Source: RYN-230 sp963814645
GTDB lineage: Bacteria; Actinomycetota; Actinomycetes; Streptosporangiales; Streptosporangiaceae
Direction of reading: 5' to 3'
Assembly (NCBI GenBank): GCA_963814645.1
Contig: CAWFDX010000001.1
Span: 620,001 to 684,000, forward strand
DNA length: 64,000 nucleotides
A program made the position numbers and the translations under genes. Positions 17,571 through 25,518 of the stretch are shown here, one piece after another (the first letter of the stretch is position 1; the number at the start of each line of letters is the position of its first letter). The notes under the pieces are model-generated. The model saw only the letters and a program-made list of their open reading frames with translations. It was not told the DNA's origin and did not search any database.

Positions 17571-17632
17571 TGTGAGTTCCATGTGAGTTACCGCTGGCGC
17601 CGTTCTCACATGAAGTTCACACGCAGGTCACA
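17571..17632. promoter_or_regulatory. Divergent operator array of 11-bp-phased heptamers (OmpR-type)
   Basis: Five related heptamers lie between the leftward efflux operon and the rightward response regulator. Two face left: TGTGAGT at 17571 and 17582. Three face right: TCTCACA at 17604, GTTCACA at 17615 and GGTCACA at 17626. Within each set the step is exactly 11 bp, one helical turn, as expected for tandem dimers of OmpR/PhoP-family regulators (the PHO box GTTCACC repeats have the same period). The encoded response regulator at 17683 is the obvious candidate to bind here and control both directions. Confidence 0.65.
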
Positions 17633-17682
17633 GCCGGGCCTAGCGTTCAGATGCTGGTATGACGCGAGGGCAAGGAGGCGTC

Positions 17683-18405
17683 ATGGCAGAACCGGCAGCA
17701 GCACCGGCCGCCGAGCACGGCCGGCTGCTGGTGGTCGACGACGAGCCGTTCCTGCGCGACGCGGTGGCCGCGTCGCTGACCTTCCTGGGTTTCCAGGTCA
17801 CCACCGCGGACACCGGCACCGAGGCGCTCCGGCTGGCCCGGGAACGCCCGTTCGACCTGGCCGTGCTCGACGTGATGCTGCCCGACACGGACGGCTTCGA
17901 GGTGGTCCGGCGGCTGCGCCGGGACGGCAGCCGGCTCCCGGTGATCTTCCTGACCGCCAAGGACACCCAGGACGACAAGGTGACCGGGCTGACCCTGGGT
18001 GGCGACGACTACATGACCAAGCCGTTCGGCCTGGAGGAACTGGCCGCCCGGATCCGCACCGTGCTCCGCCGCACCCGCCGCGACGAGGCGGGCGGCCCGG
18101 TGCTGACGTTCGCCGACATCGAACTGGACCAGGACTCCTACGAGGTGCGCCGGGCCGGCCAGCCGATCGAGCTGTCGCCGACCGAGTTCCGGCTGCTCCG
18201 CTACCTGCTGCTCAACCCGGGCCGGGTGCTGACCCGGGCGCAGTTGCTGGATCACGTGTGGGACTACGACTTCGGCGGGTCCAGCACGGTGGTCGCCACA
18301 TACATCGCCTACCTGCGGCGCAAGCTGGCTGAGCACGGGGCTGATGTCATCCACACCCAGCGCGGCGTCGGCTACAGCCTGCGGCTGCCCCGTGAGCAGC
18401 GATGA
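17683..18405 (+). CDS. OmpR/PhoB-family response regulator
   Basis: 240 residues from ATG 17683; AAGGAGG at 17674-17680 fixes this start over the in-frame ATG at 17659. Receiver: acidic pair VVDDEPF, phospho-Asp in AVLDVMLPDTDG, switch Thr in FLTAKD, Lys in MTKPFG. C-terminal winged helix (~140-235) with SPTEFRLLRYLLLNPGRVLTRAQLLDHVW and VVATYIAYLRRKL. Stop overlaps the sensor kinase ATG. Likely regulates the divergent lipoprotein-adaptor-ABC operon through the repeats at 17571-17632. Confidence 0.95.
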   Translation: MAEPAAAPAAEHGRLLVVDDEPFLRDAVAASLTFLGFQVTTADTGTEALRLARERPFDLAVLDVMLPDTDGFEVVRRLRRDGSRLPVIFLTAKDTQDDKVTGLTLGGDDYMTKPFGLEELAARIRTVLRRTRRDEAGGPVLTFADIELDQDSYEVRRAGQPIELSPTEFRLLRYLLLNPGRVLTRAQLLDHVWDYDFGGSSTVVATYIAYLRRKLAEHGADVIHTQRGVGYSLRLPREQR

Positions 18406-19928
18406 GACCCCGCCTGCCCCGCCTGCCCCGCCGGGCCAAGCTGCGCACTCGGGTGCTGCTTGGGGTGCTGGGCGTCACCCTGGTCGCGCTGGTCGCGTTC
18501 GATGTGGCTGCGGTCACCGCGCTGCGCGGCTACCTGATCAGCCAGACCGACCAGCAGCTGCGGCAGGTGCTGAGCCTGTACCGGGTCCTGCCGGTACAGG
18601 ACCGGGTCCACCCGCGGGTAGCTCGCCCGCCGCACTTCCTGCCGCCCAGGGAAGTCCAGGGAAAGCCCAGGAAGCAGATCACCGGGCCGCGCGCCGTCCT
18701 GCCGGGCGCGCTTGGGCAGTACGACGTGGTGACCGTGAACCGCAGCCGGTCGCTGCTGTCGATCATGGGCGGCCCCCAGTTGCTGCCCCGGGTCTCCGTC
18801 CCCTATCTGAAGTCACTGGCCAGCAGCCATACCGCGGTGACCCTGACCGGGCAGGACGGGACCACCCAGATCCGGCTGATGGCGGTGACCTTTCCCGGGT
18901 ACGGCCTGGTGTACGCCACCACCGGCCTGTCCGGCATGCAGCGGACCCTCGGCCAGCTCGAGCTGATCCTGATCATCGGGTCGGCCGCCGCCGGGGCGAT
19001 CGCGGCTGGCGGCGTCGCCTGGGTGATGCGCCGCGGCCTGCGGCCGGTCGAGGTGATGGCGGGCCAGGCCGACAAGATCAACGCCGGTGACCTGACCGAG
19101 CGGGTCAGCCCGCAGGAGCCGGGCACCGAGATGGGCCGGCTCGGTGCCGCGCTGAACGGGATGCTGGCCCGGATCGAGGACTTCGTGGCCGAACGCGAGG
19201 CCAGCCAGGAGGCGACCCGCCGGTTCTTCGCCGATGCCAGCCACGAACTGCGCACCCCGCTGGCCTCGCTGCGCGCCAACGCCGAGCTGTACCAGCAGGG
19301 CGCGCTGCCGCGCCGGGACCAGGTCGACGAGGCGATGCGCCGGATCACGCTGGAAGCCCAGCGGATGGGCGGGCTGGTAGACGACATGCTCCGGCTGGCC
19401 CGGCTCGATCAGCACCCCGGTCAGCGGTGTGCGCCGATCGCACTCAGCCCGCTGGCCACCGAGTGCGTGCAGCGGGCCCGGACCGCCAGCCCGGACCGCA
19501 CCTGGCAGTGCGACATCACCGGCGGCCTGGACGTCATCGGGGACGAGGAACTGCTCCGCCGGGGCATCGACAACATCCTCGGCAACGTGGCCGCGCACAC
19601 CCCGGCGGGCAGCACCGCCACGCTGACCGCCACCGCGCAGGACGGCCGGGTGGTCCTGACGGTCAGCGACGACGGTCCCGGCGTGCCGCCGGATCAGCTG
19701 CCGCGCATCTTCGACCGGTTCTTCCGGGCCGGGGTGCCGTCCCAGCGGCCCGGCTCCGGCCTGGGCCTGGCCATCGTGGCCGCGGTCGCCGCCGCGCACG
19801 ACGGCCAGGTGACGGCCACCGGCAACGAGCCGCACGGCTTGCGCATCACCCTCACCCTGCCGGCCGCGCCCACCCCGCCCCCGGCCGGCCCCAGCTCACT
19901 GCAGCAGGAAACCCCGGTCGCGACGTAG
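18402..19928 (+). CDS. Sensor histidine kinase of the OmpR-type pair
   Basis: 508 residues. Helix 1 (VLLGVLGVTLVALVAFDVAAVTAL), an extracytoplasmic sensor of about 130 residues, helix 2 (LILIIGSAAAGAIAAGGVAWV), HAMP, HisKA with FFADASHELRTPLASLRANAEL (phospho-His), then HATPase_c with N box GIDNILGNVAAH, DDGPGVP and GSGLGLAIV. The sensor loop is Pro/Arg-rich near its start and has no recognised ligand motif. ATGA overlap with the regulator gene ensures joint expression. Given the divergent efflux operon it probably senses an envelope-active compound. Confidence 0.94.
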   Translation: MRPRLPRLPRRAKLRTRVLLGVLGVTLVALVAFDVAAVTALRGYLISQTDQQLRQVLSLYRVLPVQDRVHPRVARPPHFLPPREVQGKPRKQITGPRAVLPGALGQYDVVTVNRSRSLLSIMGGPQLLPRVSVPYLKSLASSHTAVTLTGQDGTTQIRLMAVTFPGYGLVYATTGLSGMQRTLGQLELILIIGSAAAGAIAAGGVAWVMRRGLRPVEVMAGQADKINAGDLTERVSPQEPGTEMGRLGAALNGMLARIEDFVAEREASQEATRRFFADASHELRTPLASLRANAELYQQGALPRRDQVDEAMRRITLEAQRMGGLVDDMLRLARLDQHPGQRCAPIALSPLATECVQRARTASPDRTWQCDITGGLDVIGDEELLRRGIDNILGNVAAHTPAGSTATLTATAQDGRVVLTVSDDGPGVPPDQLPRIFDRFFRAGVPSQRPGSGLGLAIVAAVAAAHDGQVTATGNEPHGLRITLTLPAAPTPPPAGPSSLQQETPVAT

Positions 19929-19939
19929 CTGGGCACTGG

Positions 19940-20032
19940 TTGGCACCAGCCTGAGCCACGAATGTGCCAGTTGGCACCATACGGCACCGTTATGGTTTGC
20001 CTTTGTGCCATCCATGTGCCATAGTTGTGCCA
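19940..20032. promoter_or_regulatory. Cluster of TGGCAC/GTGCCA boxes at the ribbon-helix-helix gene
   Basis: Within 93 bp there are TGGCAC at 19941 and 19972, GTGCCA at 19964, 20005, 20016 and 20027, and a near match GGCACC at 19983. The last three GTGCCA copies are spaced exactly 11 bp, and the last one runs into the ATG at 20032. 19964/19972 form an inverted pair. Arrays of short repeats at helical spacing are typical operators of ribbon-helix-helix repressors (CopG, ParD, MetJ types), so autoregulation by the protein encoded immediately downstream is likely. Confidence 0.6.
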
Positions 20033-20544
20033 TGGATCTGACGCCATACGTATCCAAGCTCAGCGACGACCTGGCGGTAGCCGCCGAAGCAGGTGGCGAG
20101 GACGCCCGGGCGCTGGCCGAACGCCTCACCGCACCGCTCGACTCGGCCGTACGGCTCACGCTGCTGGAGGCCCTGTCCGCCGCGGCCGACGAGATCACCA
20201 GGGACCTTGCACCCGGCTCGGTGGAACTGCGCCTGCGCGGCCGTGAACCCAGCTTCGTCGTCACCCCGCCGCCCACCGACGATTCCTTCGCCGACTCCGC
20301 CCCAGCCGCCCCCGCTGCCCAGCCGTCCGTCGCCGACACGGACGACGGCACGATGGCCCGGATCAACGTGCGCCTGCCCGAGCAGCTGAAGGCGCGCATC
20401 GAGGAGGCCGCGGCCAAGGAGAAGATTTCCGCCAACGTCTGGCTGGTGCGTGCCGCCATCGCCTTCCTGGACAGGACCGCCGTCCCGCAGCCCGGGAACC
20501 GGGCCCAGATCGGCAGCCAGCATTTCACCGGCTGGGTCCGCTGA
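20032..20544 (+). CDS. HicB/CopG-like ribbon-helix-helix regulator
   Basis: 170 residues from ATG 20032, chosen because an upstream in-frame ATG would sit inside the box cluster. Residues ~1-85 are an acidic helical region (LTPYVSKLSDDLAVAAEAGGED... SVELRLRGREPSF), then a Pro/Ala linker, and residues ~105-150 are a ribbon-helix-helix: ARINVRLPEQLKARIEEAAAKEKISANVWLVRAAIAFLD. The gene leads an operon with DUF4097 and DrrAB-like genes, so this 'antitoxin-like' protein is more likely an operon repressor than half of a toxin-antitoxin pair; no toxin gene is present. Confidence 0.85.
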   Translation: MDLTPYVSKLSDDLAVAAEAGGEDARALAERLTAPLDSAVRLTLLEALSAAADEITRDLAPGSVELRLRGREPSFVVTPPPTDDSFADSAPAAPAAQPSVADTDDGTMARINVRLPEQLKARIEEAAAKEKISANVWLVRAAIAFLDRTAVPQPGNRAQIGSQHFTGWVR

Positions 20545-20568
20545 CCCAGCCACTTCAAGGGGACACCA

Positions 20569-21432
20569 ATGCCTAAATTCGAAACGCCGCAGCCAATCGC
20601 CGTCACCGTCGAAGTGTTCCTCGGCCAGGTCGAGGTCATCGCCTCGAACCGTACCGACGCGGTCGTCGAGGTCCGGCCCTCCAATGCAATCAAGAAGGAA
20701 GACGTGCGCGCCGCCCAGGAGACCGAGGTCGATTTCGCCGCCGGCCACCTGACCGTGAAAGGGCCGGGGGGGTGGAAGATGTACACCCTGCCCCGGGCGT
20801 GGCACACCCCGTCGATCGACGTGACCATTGAGGTGCCTACCGGCTCCCGGGTGCACGGCACCGGCAACCTGTGCCGGTTCCTGGTCACCGGCGAGCTGGG
20901 CCAGTGCGAGCTGAAGAACTCCCTCGGTGACCTGCACCTGGAGAAGGTCGGCTCACTGGAGCTGCGGACCTCCAGCGGCAGCATCACGGTCGACGAGGTG
21001 GTGAGCAGGGCCAACGTCAGCACCGGCAACGGCACCGTGCGGATCGGCGAGATCAACGGCAGCGCCGTCGTCAAGAACTCCAACGGTGACACCACGATCC
21101 GCGAAGTCACCGGCGATCTCCAGGTGAACACCGCCAACGGCAACATCACGGTCGAGCGCCCGCGCGGTTCGGTGACCGCGAAGGCGGCCAGCGGCAGCAT
21201 CCGCATCTTCGACGCGTCGAGCGGCACCATGCGGCTGGAGACGGCGGCCGGCCAGCTGGACGTGGGCATCCACCCGGGTGTCGCCGCGTACCTGGACCTG
21301 AACGCCAAGTACGGCACGCTGCAGAACCAGCTGGAAACCGCCGACGGGCCGGAGCAGAGCGAGGAAACCGTGCACGTGTACGCACGCAGCTCCTACGGGA
21401 ACATCGTCATCCGGCACGCCACCGCCATCTAG
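20569..21432 (+). CDS. DUF4097 beta-helix protein
   Basis: 287 residues, no signal peptide or membrane helix. After an N-terminal strand region (FETPQPIAVTVEVFLGQVEVIASN) most of the chain is built of short repeats with a Ser/Asn-Gly turn: SSGSITVDEVV, GNGTVRIGEI, SNGDTTIREV, ANGNITVERP, ASGSIRIFDA, typical of the right-handed beta-helix DUF4097 fold. Function unknown; members usually sit beside anti-sigma or ABC exporter genes. AAGGGG precedes the ATG, and the gene lies between the RHH regulator and the DrrA-like ATPase in one operon. Confidence 0.88.
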   Translation: MPKFETPQPIAVTVEVFLGQVEVIASNRTDAVVEVRPSNAIKKEDVRAAQETEVDFAAGHLTVKGPGGWKMYTLPRAWHTPSIDVTIEVPTGSRVHGTGNLCRFLVTGELGQCELKNSLGDLHLEKVGSLELRTSSGSITVDEVVSRANVSTGNGTVRIGEINGSAVVKNSNGDTTIREVTGDLQVNTANGNITVERPRGSVTAKAASGSIRIFDASSGTMRLETAAGQLDVGIHPGVAAYLDLNAKYGTLQNQLETADGPEQSEETVHVYARSSYGNIVIRHATAI

Positions 21433-21527
21433 CACACATCCGGGAATTTGCGGCGACGACTTCGCCGCGCGGTGAAGCGCGCCCATTTTCCGGGTCGTTT
21501 AAAAGAATTCTGAAAGGGACGAATGAT

Positions 21528-22520
21528 ATGAGTACGCCGTCTTCTGCTATCGCGGTGCGCGGGTTGCGGAAATCGTTCAAGGACAAGCTCGTGCTCGACG
21601 GCATCGACCTGGACATCAAGGAGGGCACGATCTTCTCGTTGCTCGGCCCGAACGGGGCCGGGAAGACGACGACCGTGCGCATCCTGTCCACGCTGAGCAA
21701 ACCGGATGCGGGCCAGGCCTGGATAGCCGGGAAAGAGCTGGCCAGGGAGCCGGACGCGGTGCGTGCCGCGATCGGCGTCACCGGGCAGTTCGCCGCCGTG
21801 GACGGATTGCTCACCGGTTTCGAGAATCTGCTGCTGATGGGCAAACTGCACCACCTGGGTAAGCGCGAGTCGCGGCAGCGCGCCACCGAGCTGCTGGAGA
21901 AATTCGATCTGGCCGAGGCGGCCGGCAAATCGCTGGCCACCTATTCCGGCGGCATGCGGCGCCGGCTGGATCTGGCCATGACGCTGGTCGGCAAGCCCAG
22001 GATCATCTTCCTGGACGAGCCGACCACCGGGCTCGACCCGCGCAGCAGGCGCACCATGTGGCAGATCATCCACGACCTGGTCAGCCAGGACGGCGTCACG
22101 ATCCTGCTCACCACGCAGTACCTGGAGGAGGCCGACCAGCTGGCTGACCGGATCGCGGTGCTGGACCAGGGCAGGCTCGTCGCCGAGGGCGCCCCGGCCG
22201 AACTGAAGCAACTGGTGCCCGGCGGCCACGTGAGCCTGCGCTTCGACGACGCGGCCGAACTCGACCTGGCGGCCCACGCACTCGGCGCGATCAGTCGCGA
22301 CGACGAGGACCTGACCCTCCAGGTGCCCAGCGACGGCGGTGTCCGGTCGCTGCGCGCCCTGCTGGACCTGCTCAACCGGGCGGGTATCGAACCGGCCGAG
22401 CTCACCGTGCACACCCCCGACCTGGACGACGTCTTCCTCGCCCTGACCGACCACTCGACCGGCTCCCCGGTCGCCAGCTCCCCAGCCGCCGCGATCACCG
22501 AAAACGGAGCAGACCGATGA
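21528..22520 (+). CDS. DrrA-like ABC-2 exporter ATPase
   Basis: 330 residues. Walker A GPNGAGKTTTVRIL, Q-loop TGQFAAVDGLLTGFENLL, signature YSGGMRRRLDLAMTL, Walker B IIFLDEPTTGLDPRSRR, H-loop LLTTQYLEEADQLADRI. The D-loop and the C-terminal DUF4162-like extension (residues ~230-310) fit daunorubicin-resistance ATPases, which export hydrophobic compounds. Stop overlaps the permease ATG (ATGA). The 95-bp gap after the DUF4097 gene is slightly A/T-richer than its surroundings and holds the ribosome site GAAAGGGA. Confidence 0.94.
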   Translation: MSTPSSAIAVRGLRKSFKDKLVLDGIDLDIKEGTIFSLLGPNGAGKTTTVRILSTLSKPDAGQAWIAGKELAREPDAVRAAIGVTGQFAAVDGLLTGFENLLLMGKLHHLGKRESRQRATELLEKFDLAEAAGKSLATYSGGMRRRLDLAMTLVGKPRIIFLDEPTTGLDPRSRRTMWQIIHDLVSQDGVTILLTTQYLEEADQLADRIAVLDQGRLVAEGAPAELKQLVPGGHVSLRFDDAAELDLAAHALGAISRDDEDLTLQVPSDGGVRSLRALLDLLNRAGIEPAELTVHTPDLDDVFLALTDHSTGSPVASSPAAAITENGADR

Positions 22521-23290
22521 CCGCCGCCACATACACCCTGTCCGACACCCGCACACTGCTGCACCGCAACCTGCTGCACGCCCTGCGCTATCCGGCCATG
22601 TCCCTGAGCAGCCTGCTGATGCCGCTGGTCTTCCTGCTGCTGTTCAACTATGCGTTCGGCAAGACGCTCGGTGCCGGTATCGGCGGGAGCTACATCGACT
22701 ACCTGGCCCCGGGCCTGCTGATCATGACAGCGACCTCGAGCATGGTGAGCACGGCCGTCGCGGTGTGCACGGACATGACCGAGGGCATCGTGGACCGCCT
22801 CCGGTCCATGTCGATCTCGCGGTTCGCGCTGCTGGCCGGCCACGCCCTGGGCAACGTGCTGCAGACCCTGCTGGGCATGGGCATACTGCTCGGGGTCGCG
22901 GTGGCCATCGGTTTCCGGCCGCACGCGGACGTGCTGGAGTGGCTGGCCGCCATCGGCCTGGCCGCGCTGACCGCCTGGGCGCTGACCTGGGTGGCCATGG
23001 CCATGGGCCTGTCCGCCAAGGCCCCGGAAGGCGCGAGCAACCTGCCGATGCCGATCATTCTGCTGCCGTTCCTGAGCAGCGCGTTCGTGCCGGCCACGTC
23101 GATGAGCCCGGGACTGCGGCAGTTCGCCGAGTACCAGCCGTTCACGCCGATCACCAACACCATGCGCGGCCTGCTGCTGGGTACGCACATCGGGACCGCA
23201 TGGATTGCCGCGGTGGGTTGGTGCCTGGCGCTGTCCGTGCTCGGCTACGTGCTGTCGCGCAGGCTGTTCGACCGCCGCGCCGAACTCTGA
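22517..23290 (+). CDS. DrrB-like ABC-2 permease
   Basis: 257 residues with six membrane helices and the ABC-2 pattern: N-terminal amphipathic segment (TLLHRNLLHALRYPAMSLSSLLMPLVFLLLFNY), GSYIDYLAPGLLIMTATSSMV, and FVPATSMSPGLRQFAEYQPFTPITNTMRGLL, the conserved C-terminal 'QPxxP' loop. Together with the upstream ATPase it forms a DrrAB-type drug or lipid exporter. It ends the operon begun by the RHH regulator; the next gene starts 108 bp later. Confidence 0.92.
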   Translation: MTAATYTLSDTRTLLHRNLLHALRYPAMSLSSLLMPLVFLLLFNYAFGKTLGAGIGGSYIDYLAPGLLIMTATSSMVSTAVAVCTDMTEGIVDRLRSMSISRFALLAGHALGNVLQTLLGMGILLGVAVAIGFRPHADVLEWLAAIGLAALTAWALTWVAMAMGLSAKAPEGASNLPMPIILLPFLSSAFVPATSMSPGLRQFAEYQPFTPITNTMRGLLLGTHIGTAWIAAVGWCLALSVLGYVLSRRLFDRRAEL

Positions 23291-23397
23291 TCATCGGCAA
23301 CCGTTCAGCGATGCCCAGCCGTAGGCCCAGGCCCACCCCGCAGATGGGGCTCAGCCTCCTGGCCAGCCCGGGCGGACCAGGCCAGGATTAAGTACCA

Positions 23398-24804
23398 ATG
23401 GATGCCCTGGCAGCGCAGAGCCTGACCAGACCGCGCGCGGCCTGGGCCGGCTGGGGCCGGGGCGAGATCATCCTGGCCGCGGTGGCCTTCGCGGTGCTCT
23501 GCCTGGCCGTGCTGAGCTTCGCACCCCAGCTGGTCGAGCCGGACGACTACGCCTACCAGGCGTCGATCGTCGGGGCCACCGAGGGACACTGGCTCACGCT
23601 GTCCACCGCCCAGGCTCACGCACTCAGTGCGCATGTGCTCAACATGGCCAGCGTTGGATCGCCGGCGAGGCAGATCGCGCCGCCCACCCCGATCCAGTGG
23701 GTGCAGCTGGCCAACGGCCGGTGGATCAGCGAGAAGGACCCGGGCTACCCGTTCCTGGCCGCCCCGTTCCAGGCGCTCGGCATCATCCGGCTGGCCCCGC
23801 TGTGCTACGCCGCGCTGGGCTGCCTGGGCCTGTTCGCCGGCGCCCGGCGCTGGCTCGGCCGGTGGGGCGGCACCGCCGCGGTCGCCCTGTTCTGCTCGTC
23901 CGGCGCCGCGATGCTGTTCGCCTGGCGGGACTACATGCCCACGTTCACCGAAACCTCGCTGATCGCGGCGGGCACTGGCGCGCTGCTCTGGGCGGTGCTG
24001 GCCACCGAGGCCAGCGCGGAGCGGCGCATCTGGACCGGCCTGCTCGGCTTCCTGGCCATCGAGCTGGCTGTGTTCGCCCGGTATACCAACCTGGTCGTGC
24101 TCGGCTGCGCCGCGGTGGCCGTGCTGCTGGCCTGGCGCCGGGACAGGGTGCCCGGCCGCGCGGTGGCCTGGTGGCTCGGCTCGGCCGTGGCCGCCGTGGC
24201 CGGCATCGCGCTGTTCAACGACCTGGTCTACGGCGGCCCGCTGACCTCCGGCTACCGGCCCGGTGAGATCACCTTCAGCCTGGGCGCGATCGGGCCCAAC
24301 CTCCGGTACATGCCCGGGCACCTGATCGAGGCCATCCCCATGCTGCTGCTCGGCCTGGCCGCGCTGGCCTGGATCATCGCCCGCTGGCTGTGGCTGCGCC
24401 GTGCGCTCAGCGCACCCGCCCCGGGCGCCTGGCAAGGAGCCGGCCGCGACCTGGCCGTGGCCATCCCGCTGGCCGCGTCCTGGTTCGGCCTGTGGGGGCT
24501 GTATGCCGCCTACACCTGGACCGCCGCCCCAGGCCTGAGCACCCTGCAGGCGGTCCGGTTCTACGTTGACGCGCTCGGCGCGATCGCGCTGCTCGGCGCC
24601 TGGCTGCTGATCCACCTCGCCCGCCGGGCCACCCTGGCCGCCGCCACCTCGGCCGTCCTGGTGGTGGCGCTGTTCGGGCTCGGCTTCTGGTCGTTCACCG
24701 TGATGCGCACCCACCCGTTCACCGCCATGGGCACTGTGCCCACCGGCCACGTCTGCCACGGCCACTGCCGCCAGGGCCCCGCCCCCGCAGCCCGAACCCG
24801 GTGA
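23398..24804 (+). CDS. Polytopic membrane protein, GT-C glycosyltransferase-like
   Basis: 468 residues with about ten hydrophobic helices. After helix 1 (EIILAAVAFAVLCLAVLSF) comes QLVEPDDYAYQASI, an acidic pair in the first external loop as in PMT/ArnT-type GT-C glycosyltransferases, where the aspartates are catalytic. Later segments (WRDYMPTFTETSLIAAG, FARYTNLVVLGCAAVAVLL) fit the same family. The last 25 residues (HGHCRQGPAPAARTR) look out of character and may result from a frame slip near the 3' end. Lipid-linked sugar donor and acceptor are unknown. Confidence 0.65.
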   Translation: MDALAAQSLTRPRAAWAGWGRGEIILAAVAFAVLCLAVLSFAPQLVEPDDYAYQASIVGATEGHWLTLSTAQAHALSAHVLNMASVGSPARQIAPPTPIQWVQLANGRWISEKDPGYPFLAAPFQALGIIRLAPLCYAALGCLGLFAGARRWLGRWGGTAAVALFCSSGAAMLFAWRDYMPTFTETSLIAAGTGALLWAVLATEASAERRIWTGLLGFLAIELAVFARYTNLVVLGCAAVAVLLAWRRDRVPGRAVAWWLGSAVAAVAGIALFNDLVYGGPLTSGYRPGEITFSLGAIGPNLRYMPGHLIEAIPMLLLGLAALAWIIARWLWLRRALSAPAPGAWQGAGRDLAVAIPLAASWFGLWGLYAAYTWTAAPGLSTLQAVRFYVDALGAIALLGAWLLIHLARRATLAAATSAVLVVALFGLGFWSFTVMRTHPFTAMGTVPTGHVCHGHCRQGPAPAARTR

Positions 24805-24842
24805 GTCACGCCAGAACGCGGTCGTCGGCCCTGAGCCCGCTA

Positions 24843-24871
24843 TATATCTAGATCTTCTCGCATTAGATATA
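24843..24871. promoter_or_regulatory. Inverted repeat operator/promoter of vapBC
   Basis: TATATCTA (24843-24850) and TAGATATA (24864-24871) are perfect inverted copies separated by 13 bp, an A/T island in very G/C-rich DNA directly upstream of the antitoxin start. The right arm continues as TATACT, a good -10 element, so VapB-VapC binding here would block the promoter, as is usual for type II toxin-antitoxin operons. AAGGAGG follows at 24881. Confidence 0.6.
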
Positions 24872-24891
24872 CTGGCTGGCAAGGAGGTGGC

Positions 24892-25101
24892 ATGGCCAAG
24901 ACTCTGATCGACGTAGACGAGGAGTACCTGGCCGCGGCCCAGGAGGCGCTGCACACCGAGACCAAGAAGGACACCGTAAACGCGGCTCTCCGCGAAGTCG
25001 CCGCGATGGCGGCCCGCCGCCGGGATCTGCAGCGGCTAGCCTCGGGCGGGCTGCCTGACCTCGAAGATGACGAGGTGATGCGCGGCGCATGGCGGCAGTA
25101 G
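24892..25101 (+). CDS. vapB: VapB-type antitoxin
   Basis: 69 residues, ATG 24892 with AAGGAGG 5 bp upstream. MAKTLIDVDEEYLAAAQEALHTETKKDTVNAALREVAAM is a ribbon-helix-helix (VapB/DUF2191-like) DNA-binding domain; the C-terminal tail (LASGGLPDLEDDEVMRGAWRQ) is the usual extended toxin-wrapping segment. The toxin gene overlaps by 13 bp. Represses its own operon via the inverted repeat just upstream, by analogy with the family. Confidence 0.9.
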   Translation: MAKTLIDVDEEYLAAAQEALHTETKKDTVNAALREVAAMAARRRDLQRLASGGLPDLEDDEVMRGAWRQ

Positions 25102-25514
25102 CCACGTACCTGGCTGACACCAGCGCCCTGGCCCGGCTGCGCCAACCCCAAGTCGCCGCCGTGCTCGGGCCGCTCATCGAGGCGGGCCTCGTAGGCACCT
25201 GCGGCGTTGTCGAGTTCGAGCTGGCCTGGGCCACCCGGAGTGGTAAGGAGTTCAGCGAACTGCGCGCCGACCGCGACGCTGGGTACGAATGGCTGTCCAC
25301 CCAGGATGAGGACTGGCGGCGGGCGCTGGACGTCCAGGGGGCGCTGTGGCACGCCGGCCAAATCCGGGCAGTCGGGTTCCCCGACTTGCTCATTGCCGCC
25401 GTCGCGGAACGGGCACGCGTGACGGTGCTCCACTACGACAGCGACTACGACCTCATCGCAGGAGTCACCGGCCAGCGCATGCAGTGGGTGGTGCCGCGCG
25501 GCACCGTAGCCTGA
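25089..25514 (+). CDS. vapC: VapC-type PIN-domain toxin
   Basis: 141 residues. PIN-domain acidic residues are visible: YLADTSALARL (Asp at the first strand), VVEFELAWATR (Glu), and VGFPDLLIAAVAE (Asp), with VLHYDSDYDLIAGVTG supplying the last acid. These bind Mg2+ for endoribonuclease activity, normally against tRNA or rRNA. It overlaps vapB and is followed 4 bp later by an acetyltransferase gene. Complete and probably active. Confidence 0.9.
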   Translation: MAAVATYLADTSALARLRQPQVAAVLGPLIEAGLVGTCGVVEFELAWATRSGKEFSELRADRDAGYEWLSTQDEDWRRALDVQGALWHAGQIRAVGFPDLLIAAVAERARVTVLHYDSDYDLIAGVTGQRMQWVVPRGTVA

Positions 25515-25518
25515 CGGG

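Noticed and set aside
20032..20568. HicAB toxin-antitoxin pair
   Set aside because: The RHH protein is HicB-like, but no HicA-type double-stranded-RNA-binding toxin lies on either side; the neighbour is an exporter operon.
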